A stretch of 64,000 nt of DNA from UBA2020 sp964551435 (GCA_964551435.1 CAZKBS010000004.1:1-64000), one strand, 5' to 3'; shown: positions 22,819-31,520, numbered from the stretch's first letter. The notes: a model not told the origin generated them from the sequence alone. Program-made: numbers and translations.

Positions 22819-24366
22819 TCACTTCAGCTTTGCGCCGACGTTACCCGCAAACCGCGCGCTGAAGGCCGCCGTCGCAAGTTTCTGTGCGACGCCGTCAATC
22901 GGCAGGGTGGCGGATAATTCAAGCAGGCGCTGGTTCAGGTCTTCGACTGTCGTCGCCTCTTCAATGGCCTTGTCAATTTCGGCCAAAAGCGGGTTAAGGA
23001 CTTCCTGCCACTCATCCGCCGCCTCGGACGCGGCGGCGGATATGGCATCACCATCCGCGCCCTTGGCGGCCAGCGCCTTTTGAACGTCCTGCTGATAAGC
23101 CATGAGACCGGGCGTCACAGGCTGCGGCGCGACCAAGACCTCCTCTCCATCTTCGGCGGCGGGCAGGTTAAGCCTGTCCATCATTTTCTTCGCGCTGATT
23201 TTCGCGCCCAGCCCCGCCATGCCCTGCGCCAGACGCAATTCCTTTTCCGCATCAACGCGCTCGCTGCGGCCAATAACCAGACGCGGATACTTCCGGCGCA
23301 TCCCTTTGTTCAGATAGACGTAGGGCTGCACAAGATATTCATTCAGCGTCGCCGCCAGCTGCTCCGCATCGCTTTCGCAGATATCGCCGCGCACCTCGTT
23401 ATGGCTTTCGTTTCCGGCGATGCCGCCGCCCTGCATGGCGTCGGTCGTAGAGGTTTGCCCCAAGACCGCCTTTGAAATCTGCTCATCCGCAATACGGATA
23501 AGGCGCTCATACAGGTCGGCCGACGATGTTGCGCCGCTGTCGCGCACGAATTCAATCGACATCGATGCAGGGATAATCGCGCCAAGGTCGCTGCCGATAT
23601 TGGTGACAGCCTGCAACAGCACCTCGCGGTCTTCAGCCGACGCGCCTGCATCATACTTGCCGATACGGATGGGCTGGCCATAGGCATCGGTAAAAACCAT
23701 CCAGTCCTTGAAGCTAAAATTCTTAAACAGCCACATCCATGCGCAGGTGCGTACAAGGCCGCCGCGCACGGGCAGGCCAGTTTTTGATTTATGAAGGTGG
23801 ACGATGTATTTATAGGGGTCTAGGTCAATGCGCTCGTTTGCATCGCCAATCAAGCGCGGGGTGCAGCCATCAACGCGGTCAAACTCAAACCACTTTTGTG
23901 GGCATGAGATGAACTTACTAATGCTCCATTGTTTTTCCGACAGATCCCAAATTATCTCGGTGTAGCTGACGCCCTTGCCGATGGCGTCAAGAATATCGAA
24001 AAGAGAGAGCTTGAAAGCGGCGTCGCCAATCAGGTCACGAACAAATTCGGCATCCGCCTCTGCTTCCGCGCTGGCGTCCGCCGCTTCGACGGTAAAATCC
24101 AGCCCCATGACAGCGCGCTTGCGCGTGTTCAACACCGACATATAGTGCGGGTCTTTTTCCTCCATCTGCTCCGCCAGCTCGAACTGTGCGGTCGCAAAAC
24201 CGTTATTGGCTTCTCGGAAAACCCGCGCCAGCTGCTCCGGTGTAATGCCCGCCGTGTCAAACGTGTGACGCGGTGTTCGTACGCCGCCCATTTTCGGCTC
24301 GGTCTGGCTTTTGGTCATGACCTCGCGGCGCAAGGGGTTGCCATACTGGTCAATCAGAACAGTCAT
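22819..24366 (-). CDS. Portal protein (Mu gp29-like, DUF935)
   Basis: 515 aa. GITPEQLARVFREANNGFAT, EQMEEKDPHYMSVLNTRKRA and WMVFTDAYGQPIRIGKYDAG are DUF935 signatures. Forms the dodecameric ring through which DNA is packaged. ATG overlaps the terminase stop (TAATG). Length fits the Mu portal (about 510 aa). Confidence 0.95.
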   Translation of the reverse strand: MTVLIDQYGNPLRREVMTKSQTEPKMGGVRTPRHTFDTAGITPEQLARVFREANNGFATAQFELAEQMEEKDPHYMSVLNTRKRAVMGLDFTVEAADASAEAEADAEFVRDLIGDAAFKLSLFDILDAIGKGVSYTEIIWDLSEKQWSISKFISCPQKWFEFDRVDGCTPRLIGDANERIDLDPYKYIVHLHKSKTGLPVRGGLVRTCAWMWLFKNFSFKDWMVFTDAYGQPIRIGKYDAGASAEDREVLLQAVTNIGSDLGAIIPASMSIEFVRDSGATSSADLYERLIRIADEQISKAVLGQTSTTDAMQGGGIAGNESHNEVRGDICESDAEQLAATLNEYLVQPYVYLNKGMRRKYPRLVIGRSERVDAEKELRLAQGMAGLGAKISAKKMMDRLNLPAAEDGEEVLVAPQPVTPGLMAYQQDVQKALAAKGADGDAISAAASEAADEWQEVLNPLLAEIDKAIEEATTVEDLNQRLLELSATLPIDGVAQKLATAAFSARFAGNVGAKLK

Positions 24367-25973
24367 TAGAAAGCTCCTTTGTTAAACCCGAACCGGCGCG
24401 GCGGCAGGCGGGGCTTGTCTTTGTCATCATCATGGTAGGGGCGCATGCCCGGCTGGCGCTCTTGCGGCCGCGCAGGGGTATAGGCGTATTCGACGACCTC
24501 ATGCAGGGTGGCGAACCATGCCATGACACCCGCAATCGCCGCGTCTCCGTGACGCTTCTTTCCGCTCTTTTCTTTTTTGCCCGTGTCCGGAATTTGCGGA
24601 ACGCCGCGCACAACGGTAATGGCGCGGTGGTCGTCTTTAACGTCGGTATCGCGCGGCACGGTAATGGTGCCGTCTTCGAACGCCGCCTTATACGGCGGCA
24701 TATTGTCAAGATACCACTTGGTCGAAAGCATGACGCAATGCACCCGCTCCTTGCCATAGCGCTGCATGGTTTCTTCGGCAATTTGCGAGCCGTTGCCGCG
24801 CGCGTCGAAAGCCGAACACATGAAGCGCGGCAGGTTGTCGAGGATATACCAGATGATTTGCAGCTGTTGCTTGAACGGCACATTGAACAGCTCAACGATG
24901 AAAGGCGTATGCCGTGCCGTGTTCTGCAGCATCTGGAATATCCAAAGCACTGTCAGGTTGGCCGTGCGGCCGAAGTCTTCGCCAAGAAAGGATTTGAGAT
25001 TGCGCGGCAGCGCATCCAGCAGCGGTTTTAATTCACGCTCGCACCATTCTTCAATCTCTTTGGTGCGGATGGCCTCTGACATGAATACAAAGTCATCGGA
25101 GCAGTCGAGCCGAATAACAGGGCTATCCACCATGCGCGCTTCAATAAGCGTACCCGGAATATATGCGCCGCCGCTGCGCGAGGGAATGCAGAACAATTCC
25201 TCATCGGCGCCATCGCCATAAAACCCGACGATATCCTCCCGCCATTTGTCTTCGGCGGCCTGCGTCCACTCTTCCCCTTTGACCAGACAGATGCGCTTGA
25301 ACAGCCCGTCGCGCAGGGCATCGTCAAGGTCGATGCGGACGACCTCGTAATTGTTCTTCCCCTTGCGGCTATCCTCGATGTACTGGTTGAATTGGTTATC
25401 CACGCCGTCATGCGTCGAGATGACGATAACCTTGCCACCCCAGATCAGCAGCGCCAGCGCAGCCTTCATCAGCTCTTTAAGGTCGTCGTGGAAAGCCGCT
25501 TCGTCGATAATGACCAGACCCTGACGCCCGCGCAGGCTTCGCGGCCGCGAGGTCAGAGCGACGACTTCAAACCCGCTTTCATAGGTAATGCGAAAGGCTT
25601 TAATTTCGCGCTCATCGTCGTCTTTGAATACGAATTCTTCGACGGAAGACGCGGCATGGCTATACGCCTTTGACCAGGATGCGCAGGTGTCGATAAACTC
25701 CCGCGTCATATCAAGGTTAAATCCGATGTAAAAAACATCCATGCCGCCCGCTGTTTTGTTTGATGCGGCGGTCAGGGCGGCGTCGGCTGCAATGCCCCAT
25801 GTGATACCAACACGGCGGGACTTTTCGACAAAGACAACAGAAGAGCGGTAGCGCGCTTGAATGGTGCGGCGCTGGTATGGCAGCAAAAGCTCGGCAGGCA
25901 CGGACAGGCGCGGGTTGTTTTCCAGCGTCTGGTGCGGTAAGTCTCTCTGCTTTTCGGCGACAGCGATTTCCAT
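24366..25973 (-). CDS. Terminase large subunit (Mu gp28-like)
   Basis: 535 aa from the ATG that overlaps the upstream stop (TGATG); an extension to 26012 has no ribosome site. ATPase motifs: EKSRRVGITWG (50-60, Walker A-like) and GLVIIDEAAFHD (Walker B plus catalytic Glu). The C-terminal nuclease part contains FLGEDFGRTANLTVLWIFQ and SAFDARGNGSQIAEE, with the acidic residues of the RNase H-like fold. It powers headful packaging from the Mu-type ends. Confidence 0.94.
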   Translation of the reverse strand: MEIAVAEKQRDLPHQTLENNPRLSVPAELLLPYQRRTIQARYRSSVVFVEKSRRVGITWGIAADAALTAASNKTAGGMDVFYIGFNLDMTREFIDTCASWSKAYSHAASSVEEFVFKDDDEREIKAFRITYESGFEVVALTSRPRSLRGRQGLVIIDEAAFHDDLKELMKAALALLIWGGKVIVISTHDGVDNQFNQYIEDSRKGKNNYEVVRIDLDDALRDGLFKRICLVKGEEWTQAAEDKWREDIVGFYGDGADEELFCIPSRSGGAYIPGTLIEARMVDSPVIRLDCSDDFVFMSEAIRTKEIEEWCERELKPLLDALPRNLKSFLGEDFGRTANLTVLWIFQMLQNTARHTPFIVELFNVPFKQQLQIIWYILDNLPRFMCSAFDARGNGSQIAEETMQRYGKERVHCVMLSTKWYLDNMPPYKAAFEDGTITVPRDTDVKDDHRAITVVRGVPQIPDTGKKEKSGKKRHGDAAIAGVMAWFATLHEVVEYAYTPARPQERQPGMRPYHDDDKDKPRLPPRRFGFNKGAF

Positions 25974-26236
25974 CAGCTCGTATGCTTCCTGAAAAAACGG
26001 TGGAACAAACAACTCAGGCCATGGCCGAGTGCGGCCGCGCTACAAAAGCCAAGCCACTCGGTGAGAGGGGCTTGTCCGCTGGCGTCGATGGTGACAAGGG
26101 CGTATCCTGTGACCTCGCCTTTTTCTATCTGGTCGGCCAAAGCCCTGAAGCGGTCAGCCATTTCGCCGCGCTTTCGGGCTACCTCGGCTTGGCGCGCCAT
26201 ATCACGGCGGCTTTTAAATGCTTCCAGATCGCCCAT
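25973..26236 (-). CDS. Small phage protein between terminase subunits
   Basis: 87 aa. A charged helical first half (LEAFKSRRDMARQAEVARKR) is followed by VTGYALVTIDASGQAPLTEW and a short hydrophobic end. It is locked between genes by TAATG and TGATG overlaps, so it is surely translated. Not recognised; such small genes near terminase may modulate packaging. Confidence 0.65.
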   Translation of the reverse strand: MGDLEAFKSRRDMARQAEVARKRGEMADRFRALADQIEKGEVTGYALVTIDASGQAPLTEWLGFCSAAALGHGLSCLFHRFFRKHTS

Positions 26237-26778
26237 TATTCACGCAGCCCCAAAATCTCACGCTTGATGTCATTGACCGTCTCTTGGCTAAGCCCGCGCT
26301 TTTTGGCCGCCTGAACGGCAACCTCGGCCGCGCGTTCCATCGTCTGGCGTCGCTCGGTCTCAAGCGCCACCTTCAGCTCTTTTTCAAAGTCGGTCTTGGA
26401 TGCCTTGGTCAGCTTCTCGACGGCAATCGCCAGCGCCATGATTTCGCCAGCTTTCAGGGTTTTGCCCTCTTCGACCGCTGACAACAGGGACATCAAGGCA
26501 TCGTGCAGCAGCTCGATATTGGTTCTGGCAACCACGCTGTTATCGGCGTCGCCGAACTGACGACCGATGGATTGCGCCAGCTCGCGCGATACGCGCAATC
26601 GGTCGGCGACTTTCGCCTCGCGCTGCAGGACGCGATGAACTGCGGACTTTGACGTCTTGACGGCAAGGGCGTCGAGCGCGGCCACAATCTCCTGTATGGT
26701 GCGGCCTTGGTCGCGCAGCGTCACTATCTTGTCGCGTATTTCGCGCGCTTGGCGGCGCAGGCTGGTCGGCTGCGTCAT
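26236..26778 (-). CDS. Terminase small subunit-type protein (Mu gp27, DUF3486)
   Basis: 180 aa. The N-terminal helix-turn-helix region (REIRDKIVTLRDQGRTIQEI, TSKSAVHRVLQRE) fits DUF3486, the DNA-recognition subunit of Mu packaging. The C-terminal half is a long helix. It starts 4 bp after the gp26-like gene. Confidence 0.88.
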   Translation of the reverse strand: MTQPTSLRRQAREIRDKIVTLRDQGRTIQEIVAALDALAVKTSKSAVHRVLQREAKVADRLRVSRELAQSIGRQFGDADNSVVARTNIELLHDALMSLLSAVEEGKTLKAGEIMALAIAVEKLTKASKTDFEKELKVALETERRQTMERAAEVAVQAAKKRGLSQETVNDIKREILGLRE

Positions 26779-26781
26779 GGC

Positions 26782-27078
26782 TCAAACTCCGATGGACGGT
26801 TGCGTAACGCCTTCGACCGTAATGCGGCCTTCGGCAACCTCGACGCCGCGCTTGGTAATCGTGACGACCTGAATGTGTGACACCCACTCATCCACGATAA
26901 GGCCGGCATCAACCAAAAAGCGCAGGTCGGCACGAATGGTCTCGCGCGCCTGATTGCGGTGGCCGAGCTGCTCCAGCCCCTTATGCAGGACACTATCATT
27001 CAGGCTGCCGCCGCTTTCCTTTAGCAGGCGCAGAACACAAAGGCGGCGGTCGCTGGCAAGAAAGTCTTTAAAGCTCAC
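26782..27078 (-). CDS. Mu gp26-like winged-helix protein (VpaChn25_0724 family)
   Basis: 98 aa with GTG start (GTGA overlap, GGAG before it). MSFKDFLASDRRLCVLRLLK, then QARETIRADLRFLVDAGLIV and ITKRGVEVAEGR fit the ArsR-like winged-helix family kept at this spot in Mu-like phages. Role in packaging is presumed only from position. Confidence 0.82.
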   Translation of the reverse strand: MSFKDFLASDRRLCVLRLLKESGGSLNDSVLHKGLEQLGHRNQARETIRADLRFLVDAGLIVDEWVSHIQVVTITKRGVEVAEGRITVEGVTQPSIGV

Positions 27079-27434
27079 GACTTTTTCTCCATCAAGAAGC
27101 GTTCAATGCGGTCGGTTTGCAGCTGCAGGCGGCCAATCTTTTCATTGGTATTGGCATGCACATGGTTGAAAACCTTCAGCTCGCCTGCGACTTCCGTCAG
27201 CTGGGCGCGCAGCGCGTTAATCTCTTTGGTCGTGGGTAGCTGCGCGATTGCGGCTTCGAGCGCTGTGATACGCGCGTCGCGCGCTGTATTGCTCTCTAAA
27301 ATTTGTTTCTGAAGCGCGGCCAGCTCTTCGCTGGGGACAAACCTTTTTTTCAAGCTCCACCAGACCGCGCCAAAAAAAGTCGTGACGGCTGCGTAAACAA
27401 TATTTTTCCAGTCCGACAGAAAATCAATAATCAC
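27075..27434 (-). CDS. Mu gp25-like protein (DUF2730): membrane anchor plus coiled coil
   Basis: 119 aa with GTG start (GGAGAAGAACCC-GTG). One N-terminal membrane segment (WKNIVYAAVTTFFGAVWWSL) is followed by a coiled coil (ALQKQILESNTARDARITAL and ALRAQLTEVAGELKVFNHVH). Fits DUF2730, which lies between the Rz genes and packaging genes in Mu. Function unknown. Confidence 0.82.
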   Translation of the reverse strand: MIIDFLSDWKNIVYAAVTTFFGAVWWSLKKRFVPSEELAALQKQILESNTARDARITALEAAIAQLPTTKEINALRAQLTEVAGELKVFNHVHANTNEKIGRLQLQTDRIERFLMEKKS

Positions 27435-27724
27435 GGGTTCTTCTCCAGCTGTTGCTTGTAGAGGTCGAGCCGCGCGTGCCAGTTATCGGTCGCGGGGCAT
27501 GTGTTTACGGGATTTCCTGCGGCATCTTTGGTCGGGCATACCGCATCCATTTCATCGGCGACGGCTGCGCCCGCAGGCGGAAAGGGCGGGATAGAGCAAG
27601 TCGTAACGGGCTGGTCAGAGCTTCCCGTCACGCATGCGCTTGCGCACAGTGTCAGCGTCAGGCAAAGGGCGCGCAGCAATGTCGAGCTGGTCTTTCTGGA
27701 TGACTGTCTTCTGGGCGAGGGCAT
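27431..27724 (-). CDS. Outer-membrane spanin lipoprotein (Rz1-like)
   Basis: 97 aa from MPSPRRQSSRKTSS. Signal peptide LLRALCLTLTLCASAC with a lipobox before the Cys, then a Pro-rich stretch (CSIPPFPPAG) and four more cysteines. It overlaps the inner-membrane spanin gene in another frame for 110 bp, the classic Rz/Rz1 arrangement. Lipid-anchored Rz1 pairs with Rz to fuse inner and outer membranes at lysis. It is longer than typical Rz1 (about 60 aa). Confidence 0.78.
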   Translation of the reverse strand: MPSPRRQSSRKTSSTLLRALCLTLTLCASACVTGSSDQPVTTCSIPPFPPAGAAVADEMDAVCPTKDAAGNPVNTCPATDNWHARLDLYKQQLEKNP

Positions 27725-27839
27725 CACGGTCGCTTTCGATTTGCGTTGAACGTCGGACGAAAAGGAAGGCGGCCGCATATTTAAGCGCATCGACCACCTT
27801 CCCCAAAAGGCCAAGGACGGCATCAAGCATCGTTTTCAT
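27615..27839 (-). CDS. Inner-membrane spanin (Rz-like)
   Basis: 74 aa. One N-terminal membrane helix (LDAVLGLLGKVVDALKYAAA) and a charged periplasmic helix (STQIESDRDALAQKTVIQKD). Size is small for Rz (usually above 100 aa), but the overlap with the Rz1 lipoprotein, and the position right after the endolysin and a membrane protein, support the call. Confidence 0.7.
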   Translation of the reverse strand: MKTMLDAVLGLLGKVVDALKYAAAFLFVRRSTQIESDRDALAQKTVIQKDQLDIAARPLPDADTVRKRMRDGKL

Positions 27840-28407
27840 CCGTTGTGTCGCCGAAGTCCGGCGCAGGCTCGCCCAAGGCCAGCTTGTCGCGGATCATGCC
27901 CTCAACTTGAACAGCGGTGAGACCAAGAGCGGACAGAGCCGTGGGCGCAGACGCCAGCACAAAATTCGCGCCGACGGCAATCGCATTGCTTTTAACCTGC
28001 CAGTCGGGCATGCCTCGCACTTTGTTCTGGAGATAATCGCGTGCATGGCCGACGCCAACCGCAACCGCGTTGTCGATGGCCGCCTTATTCTCGACAGAGA
28101 GGGGCACTTTTCCCTTCAAAGAAAACAGCTTGTTCGACACCCACGCCCATCCGGAAAGTGCGGCGGCGGCCACAAGGCCAATCAGATACGCAAGGGCTTC
28201 TTGGAATTTCACGGCTCCGGTCGTGAGCGCGGAAGAAACGGTATCAACAACTGCCGTATCGCCCAGCACATCGGCCGTCACATCGACGGCGGCAGTGATG
28301 GCTTCGGTATTGGCAAAAGCGGGCTGGGTGCATGCGGTCAGGATGCCGCTGACCAGAAGGCCAAGGCAAAGTACAGCGACGGGAAAGAGGCGAAGATAGG
28401 CTTTCAT
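27823..28407 (-). CDS. Membrane protein of the lysis cassette (candidate holin)
   Basis: 194 aa from the ATG after AAGGATAATCAA. N-terminal signal with a lipobox-like LVSGILTAC, then a helical stretch (EAITAAVDVTADVLGDTAVV), a second hydrophobic helix (LAYLIGLVAAAALSGWAWV) and a soluble C-terminal half. It lies 4 bp after the endolysin gene and overlaps Rz by 17 bp, where a holin is expected. It is larger than usual holins and may be lipidated, so the call is inferred from context. Confidence 0.6.
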   Translation of the reverse strand: MKAYLRLFPVAVLCLGLLVSGILTACTQPAFANTEAITAAVDVTADVLGDTAVVDTVSSALTTGAVKFQEALAYLIGLVAAAALSGWAWVSNKLFSLKGKVPLSVENKAAIDNAVAVGVGHARDYLQNKVRGMPDWQVKSNAIAVGANFVLASAPTALSALGLTAVQVEGMIRDKLALGEPAPDFGDTTDENDA

Positions 28408-28411
28408 TTGA

Positions 28412-28882
28412 TTATCCTTTTTTGTGAGTAGGGAGAGGGATGTCTTTTCCGGTACGCAAAGACGCGGCCACGCGGCGCGCCCGTGCAGGGCTATCGCTGC
28501 GCGCCCATTTGCTATTGAGGGCTTCGGTTTCGGCCAGCGCGTAGTTGCCCGCTTCAAGAGCGGCAATCATGTTTTTGAAGGTCAGGAGCTTTTCGACACC
28601 CATCTGGAACGCCATATTCAGAATGGCGCGTTGACGCGCCCCTGACAGACGCTTGTAAACGGGCAGCACACGCTGCAGCAGCGCATGGCGTTCGTCGATG
28701 TCATTGGACAAAAGATAATCGACTTCGGCGTCACTCAGGCCGCCGCCGCGCAGGCGGTCAATTAGCCGTCCGCGACCGATGGTCAGAAAGCCAAGATGGT
28801 CTTTGTAGGCCACATGCCGCCCGCCGACCTTTACCTCGCCCTCTTCAAACGCCAGTTCGGCGGTCATGCGCGCCTTATCCAT
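28412..28882 (-). CDS. Endolysin, T4-type lysozyme (GH24)
   Basis: 156 aa. The E-D-T catalytic set is visible: Glu in LAFEEGE, Asp in AYKDHLG and Thr in LTIGRG. The remaining fold (QRAILNMAFQMGVEKLLTFK, GRG, and NSKWARSDSPARARRVAASL) matches phage lysozymes, which cut the glycan between MurNAc and GlcNAc. No signal peptide is seen, so it depends on a holin for release. It is the first gene of the late block. Confidence 0.93.
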   Translation of the reverse strand: MDKARMTAELAFEEGEVKVGGRHVAYKDHLGFLTIGRGRLIDRLRGGGLSDAEVDYLLSNDIDERHALLQRVLPVYKRLSGARQRAILNMAFQMGVEKLLTFKNMIAALEAGNYALAETEALNSKWARSDSPARARRVAASLRTGKDIPLPTHKKG

Positions 28883-29027
28883 GACGCACCCCCGCGCAAA
28901 AGGAATTGCCAGCCGCCCCTGTGGGCAGCTGGCAAAAGTGTGTCGAACGTGCGGAGTAAACTACCTTCATGCCCCCATGCTACAAGGCATGAGGGTGCGC
29001 GCTAATTGTACCAGATGATACACATGT
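28883..29027 (-). promoter_or_regulatory. Early/late boundary: terminator-like hairpin and dyad before the lysozyme gene
   Basis: In the minus sense a dyad TCATGCC...GGCATGA (28967-28973 / 28986-28992) comes first. Then comes a hairpin with 8-bp stem TTGCCAGC/GCTGGCAA plus inner pairs (28906-28935), followed by TTCCTTTT. The hairpin could stop mor-operon transcripts. The dyad is a plausible Mor-family site for a late promoter, as Mu has Plys here. Confidence 0.5.
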
Positions 29028-29417
29028 TCAAGGAAGGTCGGAGAATAGGTCAGCCTGCGCGGAATTCAAACGCCTGTCAATGGCGCGCGCAACGGTCAGT
29101 CGGCTGCAGCGCATCTGATGCGCGATGCCGACAAAGCTCATGCCGCTGTTATAGAGCCGGAAGATTTCGGCATCACGCGCGGCAGCGGTGGGGACTTGAT
29201 ACCGAAGGCCGCCGTACACCGCGCTAATTTTTTGAGCGGCCTCAAGCCCGACAGACGCCGTGATAGGGGCGTTCTGTCCGGCTGTTTTAGGAATGTAAAC
29301 AACCTTGCCGCCAAGATCACGAAACAGCTGGAGCGCAAGCGCTTCGCCGATTAAGGCATTAAACGCCTCAATCGTCGGGCTTTCGCTCAGCTCCAGCTGT
29401 TCGGTTGCGTCAGTCAT
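29028..29417 (-). CDS. mor: Mor/C-family transcription activator
   Basis: 129 aa. The N-terminal dimerisation part (ALALQLFRDLGGKVVYIPKT) is followed by YGGLRYQVPTAAARDAEIFR and the C-terminal helix-turn-helix SFVGIAHQMRCSRLTVARAI. In Mu, Mor turns on the middle promoter and C the late promoters. Only one such gene is present here, so it may serve both jobs. The ATG overlaps the gemA stop (TAATG). Confidence 0.9.
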   Translation of the reverse strand: MTDATEQLELSESPTIEAFNALIGEALALQLFRDLGGKVVYIPKTAGQNAPITASVGLEAAQKISAVYGGLRYQVPTAAARDAEIFRLYNSGMSFVGIAHQMRCSRLTVARAIDRRLNSAQADLFSDLP

Positions 29418-30091
29418 TATACGCTCCGCGTCTTTTTCATCGCGCGAACGGCGCGGCCATAGCCCTCAATCGCATCGTCAAGGTATTCGGCAGCCATGCG
29501 GTGCGGCGCGTTCTCCTCGGTCTCCTCGATGCCCAGCAGCTCCATCTGGCGGCAAAGCATCAATACTTTCCATGCGACGCCCTGCAGGTTGTGTTCCGCG
29601 TCGTTCAGGCCGCAATTCCATCGCAGCAGAATAATCGCCTGCGCTTCGCCGCTGGTGGGTAGCTTAAAGCCGATGCGGCCAAGCCAGCCGCGCAGCGCTT
29701 TAATCACGATATCGGCCTTGTAGCTGTCCACCCATTGCAGCGCGGGAATGCCACAGGTGCGTTTAACGAAAGCGCCCAGCGTTTCTTCTGACGGGTCGTT
29801 AATCTCGCCGAGGTGATACAGGTCAAGCCACAGCGCGCGTATCATGGCCGCCTGCGCGCTGTCGGCCAGCTTGCGGGTGCCCGCGCGTTTGCCGCCTTTG
29901 GGCTTGAAGCCGAGGCGCTCAAACTCGGTCAGCACCTTTTCGAGGGCATAGATGTTCATCGCCTTTAGGCTGTCCAGCCCCGTCACGCGACGCAGGACGT
30001 CACGGTAGCTGTCTTCGGTCAATGCCATCTGTTTTTTTGCAACATGAATTTTGCCGATAAGGCCGTTTCTGCTTTTTTGTTCTGGTATCAT
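29417..30091 (-). CDS. gemA: GemA-like regulator (Mu gp16, DUF1018)
   Basis: 224 aa. GLIGKIHVAKKQMALTEDSY and YRDVLRRVTGLDSLKAM are the DUF1018 signature; the C-terminal half is extended compared with Mu GemA. GemA alters host gyrase-linked gene expression in Mu. ATGA overlap with the small gene before it. Confidence 0.9.
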   Translation of the reverse strand: MIPEQKSRNGLIGKIHVAKKQMALTEDSYRDVLRRVTGLDSLKAMNIYALEKVLTEFERLGFKPKGGKRAGTRKLADSAQAAMIRALWLDLYHLGEINDPSEETLGAFVKRTCGIPALQWVDSYKADIVIKALRGWLGRIGFKLPTSGEAQAIILLRWNCGLNDAEHNLQGVAWKVLMLCRQMELLGIEETEENAPHRMAAEYLDDAIEGYGRAVRAMKKTRSV

Positions 30092-30258
30092 TGCCTCACT
30101 CCTTCCGCATAAACAAGGTCGAGCAGCCTGTTAACGATACTTTCCACGCCCTCGGCTTGGCTCACTGTCGCGCCATTCACGCCACATGCTTTGTATTGGA
30201 AACGCAGCTTGTCTATCTCGCGCAGCGCAGCATCCAAGAGGTGGTCGATTTCACCCAT
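30088..30258 (-). CDS. Small helical phage protein before gemA (56 aa)
   Basis: Begins MGEIDHLLDAALREIDKLRF and ends LLDLVYAEGVRQ. Both ends overlap neighbours (TGATG upstream, ATGA downstream), so translation is coupled through the early operon. Mostly helical. Not recognised. Confidence 0.65.
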   Translation of the reverse strand: MGEIDHLLDAALREIDKLRFQYKACGVNGATVSQAEGVESIVNRLLDLVYAEGVRQ

Positions 30259-30881
30259 CACGACACCCGCGCCAAGTCGAGCGAGATAGGCTCAAAATCC
30301 TGCTCTTCGGATGCGCGGCGATAGACGCGGATATAGCGCTTGGTGCGCGACACGCGCACGGAGCTGCTGATTGCCTCCATCGCGCGCTGCCACTTTTCAT
30401 CACGAATATCGATTTTGCGCAGCGACAGAATATCATCCTTGTTGACACGGCCTTCCTTGTCCACGCGGAAGGCGTGATTGACGAGGGCTATGATGCGGTC
30501 GTTCTGGCCGCTGCCCCAGTCTTTGATGCATTCGTCGATAAGGGTCTTGGCAACCTGCAGCTCCGCCCCGAAGGTCAGAAAATCGGCGCAGCTGACCTGC
30601 ACCTTCATCATGCCGTCGAACGATACAAAGGTGACGTTGCCTTTTTTGCCGCCCTTGCGGACGTTGTATTTAGATAGCAACAAGGCCATAAGCGCGTCGG
30701 TCTCGCCAAAGCCCAGCTCCTTGAACGCGGCAAGCGACGCGCTCAGGGCTTCGGCGTCCCTGACCAGCTTCAGCACCAGCTCGTTCTCCAGCAGCTCTTC
30801 CGGCCGGATAGTCTCGACAGGCACCATGCGTCCCTGCGCGTCTTTGAGATATTTCTTGCCGTTGATGGTTTCGGTCGTCAT
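30258..30881 (-). CDS. DUF3164 family phage protein
   Basis: 207 aa. The pattern YLKDAQGRMVPVETIRPEEL, KGNVTFVSFDGMMKVQVSCA and IDIRDEKWQRAMEAISSSVR, and the end in SRTKRYIRVYRR, are typical of DUF3164 proteins that sit in the early region of transposable phages. No catalytic motif is seen; DNA binding during replication is often assumed but unproven. Confidence 0.85.
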   Translation of the reverse strand: MTTETINGKKYLKDAQGRMVPVETIRPEELLENELVLKLVRDAEALSASLAAFKELGFGETDALMALLLSKYNVRKGGKKGNVTFVSFDGMMKVQVSCADFLTFGAELQVAKTLIDECIKDWGSGQNDRIIALVNHAFRVDKEGRVNKDDILSLRKIDIRDEKWQRAMEAISSSVRVSRTKRYIRVYRRASEEQDFEPISLDLARVS

Positions 30882-31144
30882 TTTACGTTCCTTTTCTTGG
30901 GGTTGTTTTTTCGGTAAACGGCAAGGCTGATAACGCTGCCGTCAGGTTCGATGTCATCAGCGGGACGCAGATGCGGCGGCACGATACCGGCTTCCAGAAC
31001 ACGGGCTTGCTGCGCCAGATACTCCAGCATCTCCACAACGTAGGCACTGTTCTTTGCGCTGTTGATATGCAGCTCCAGCTTGGGGCTGGCGTCGATATGG
31101 CCGAGCAAATAGGTGCGCAGGCTTTCAATGTCTTTCGATATCAT
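30878..31144 (-). CDS. Small early phage protein
   Basis: 88 aa from MISKDIESLRTYLLGHIDAS, the ATG 11 nt after AAGGA; a longer form would start inside the gap without a ribosome site. Helical first half (SAYVVEMLEYLAQQARVLEA). It overlaps the DUF3164 gene as ATGA. Unknown. Confidence 0.65.
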   Translation of the reverse strand: MISKDIESLRTYLLGHIDASPKLELHINSAKNSAYVVEMLEYLAQQARVLEAGIVPPHLRPADDIEPDGSVISLAVYRKNNPKKRNVK

Positions 31145-31151
31145 GTGTGTT

Positions 31152-31520
31152 TCATCCTTTGACGCGGTTGGGGCAGTTGCGGCATGCGCGGTACATGCGC
31201 ACAAGGTGATGGTTTGCGCCGCAATAGGGTTTATTTTGCCAGTCGATACAGGTGCTGCCGCTTATGTCTCCCAGTACGGGGCAGTTGACAGTTTCGTCAG
31301 ATAACCCCCGCAGAACGGAAGCCTCGACGGCAGCCATGTCGCCCGTGTAAGTGTTTTTCAACACCTTGTTCACAAGCGCGGGCGAATACCCGATTTTGCT
31401 GGCCGCCTTCACCTGCGACGCACTGTCGCAGAATGCGGCCAGCTTCAGCACCCATGCGGGCGGCTTCCCGCCCCAGCAGGACAGGGCGGTTTCCGTTGCG
31501 GGTTTTGATACGGGGTTCAT
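31152..31520 (-). CDS. Early phage protein: HTH plus Cys cluster
   Basis: 122 aa. The middle (SQVKAASKIGYSPALVNKVL) looks like a helix-turn-helix, and the C-terminal third holds six Cys (CPVLGDISGSTC, KPYCG, CRNCPNR), perhaps a zinc site. Such a layout suits a DNA-binding regulator. The start overlaps the upstream gene as ATGA. Confidence 0.7.
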   Translation of the reverse strand: MNPVSKPATETALSCWGGKPPAWVLKLAAFCDSASQVKAASKIGYSPALVNKVLKNTYTGDMAAVEASVLRGLSDETVNCPVLGDISGSTCIDWQNKPYCGANHHLVRMYRACRNCPNRVKG

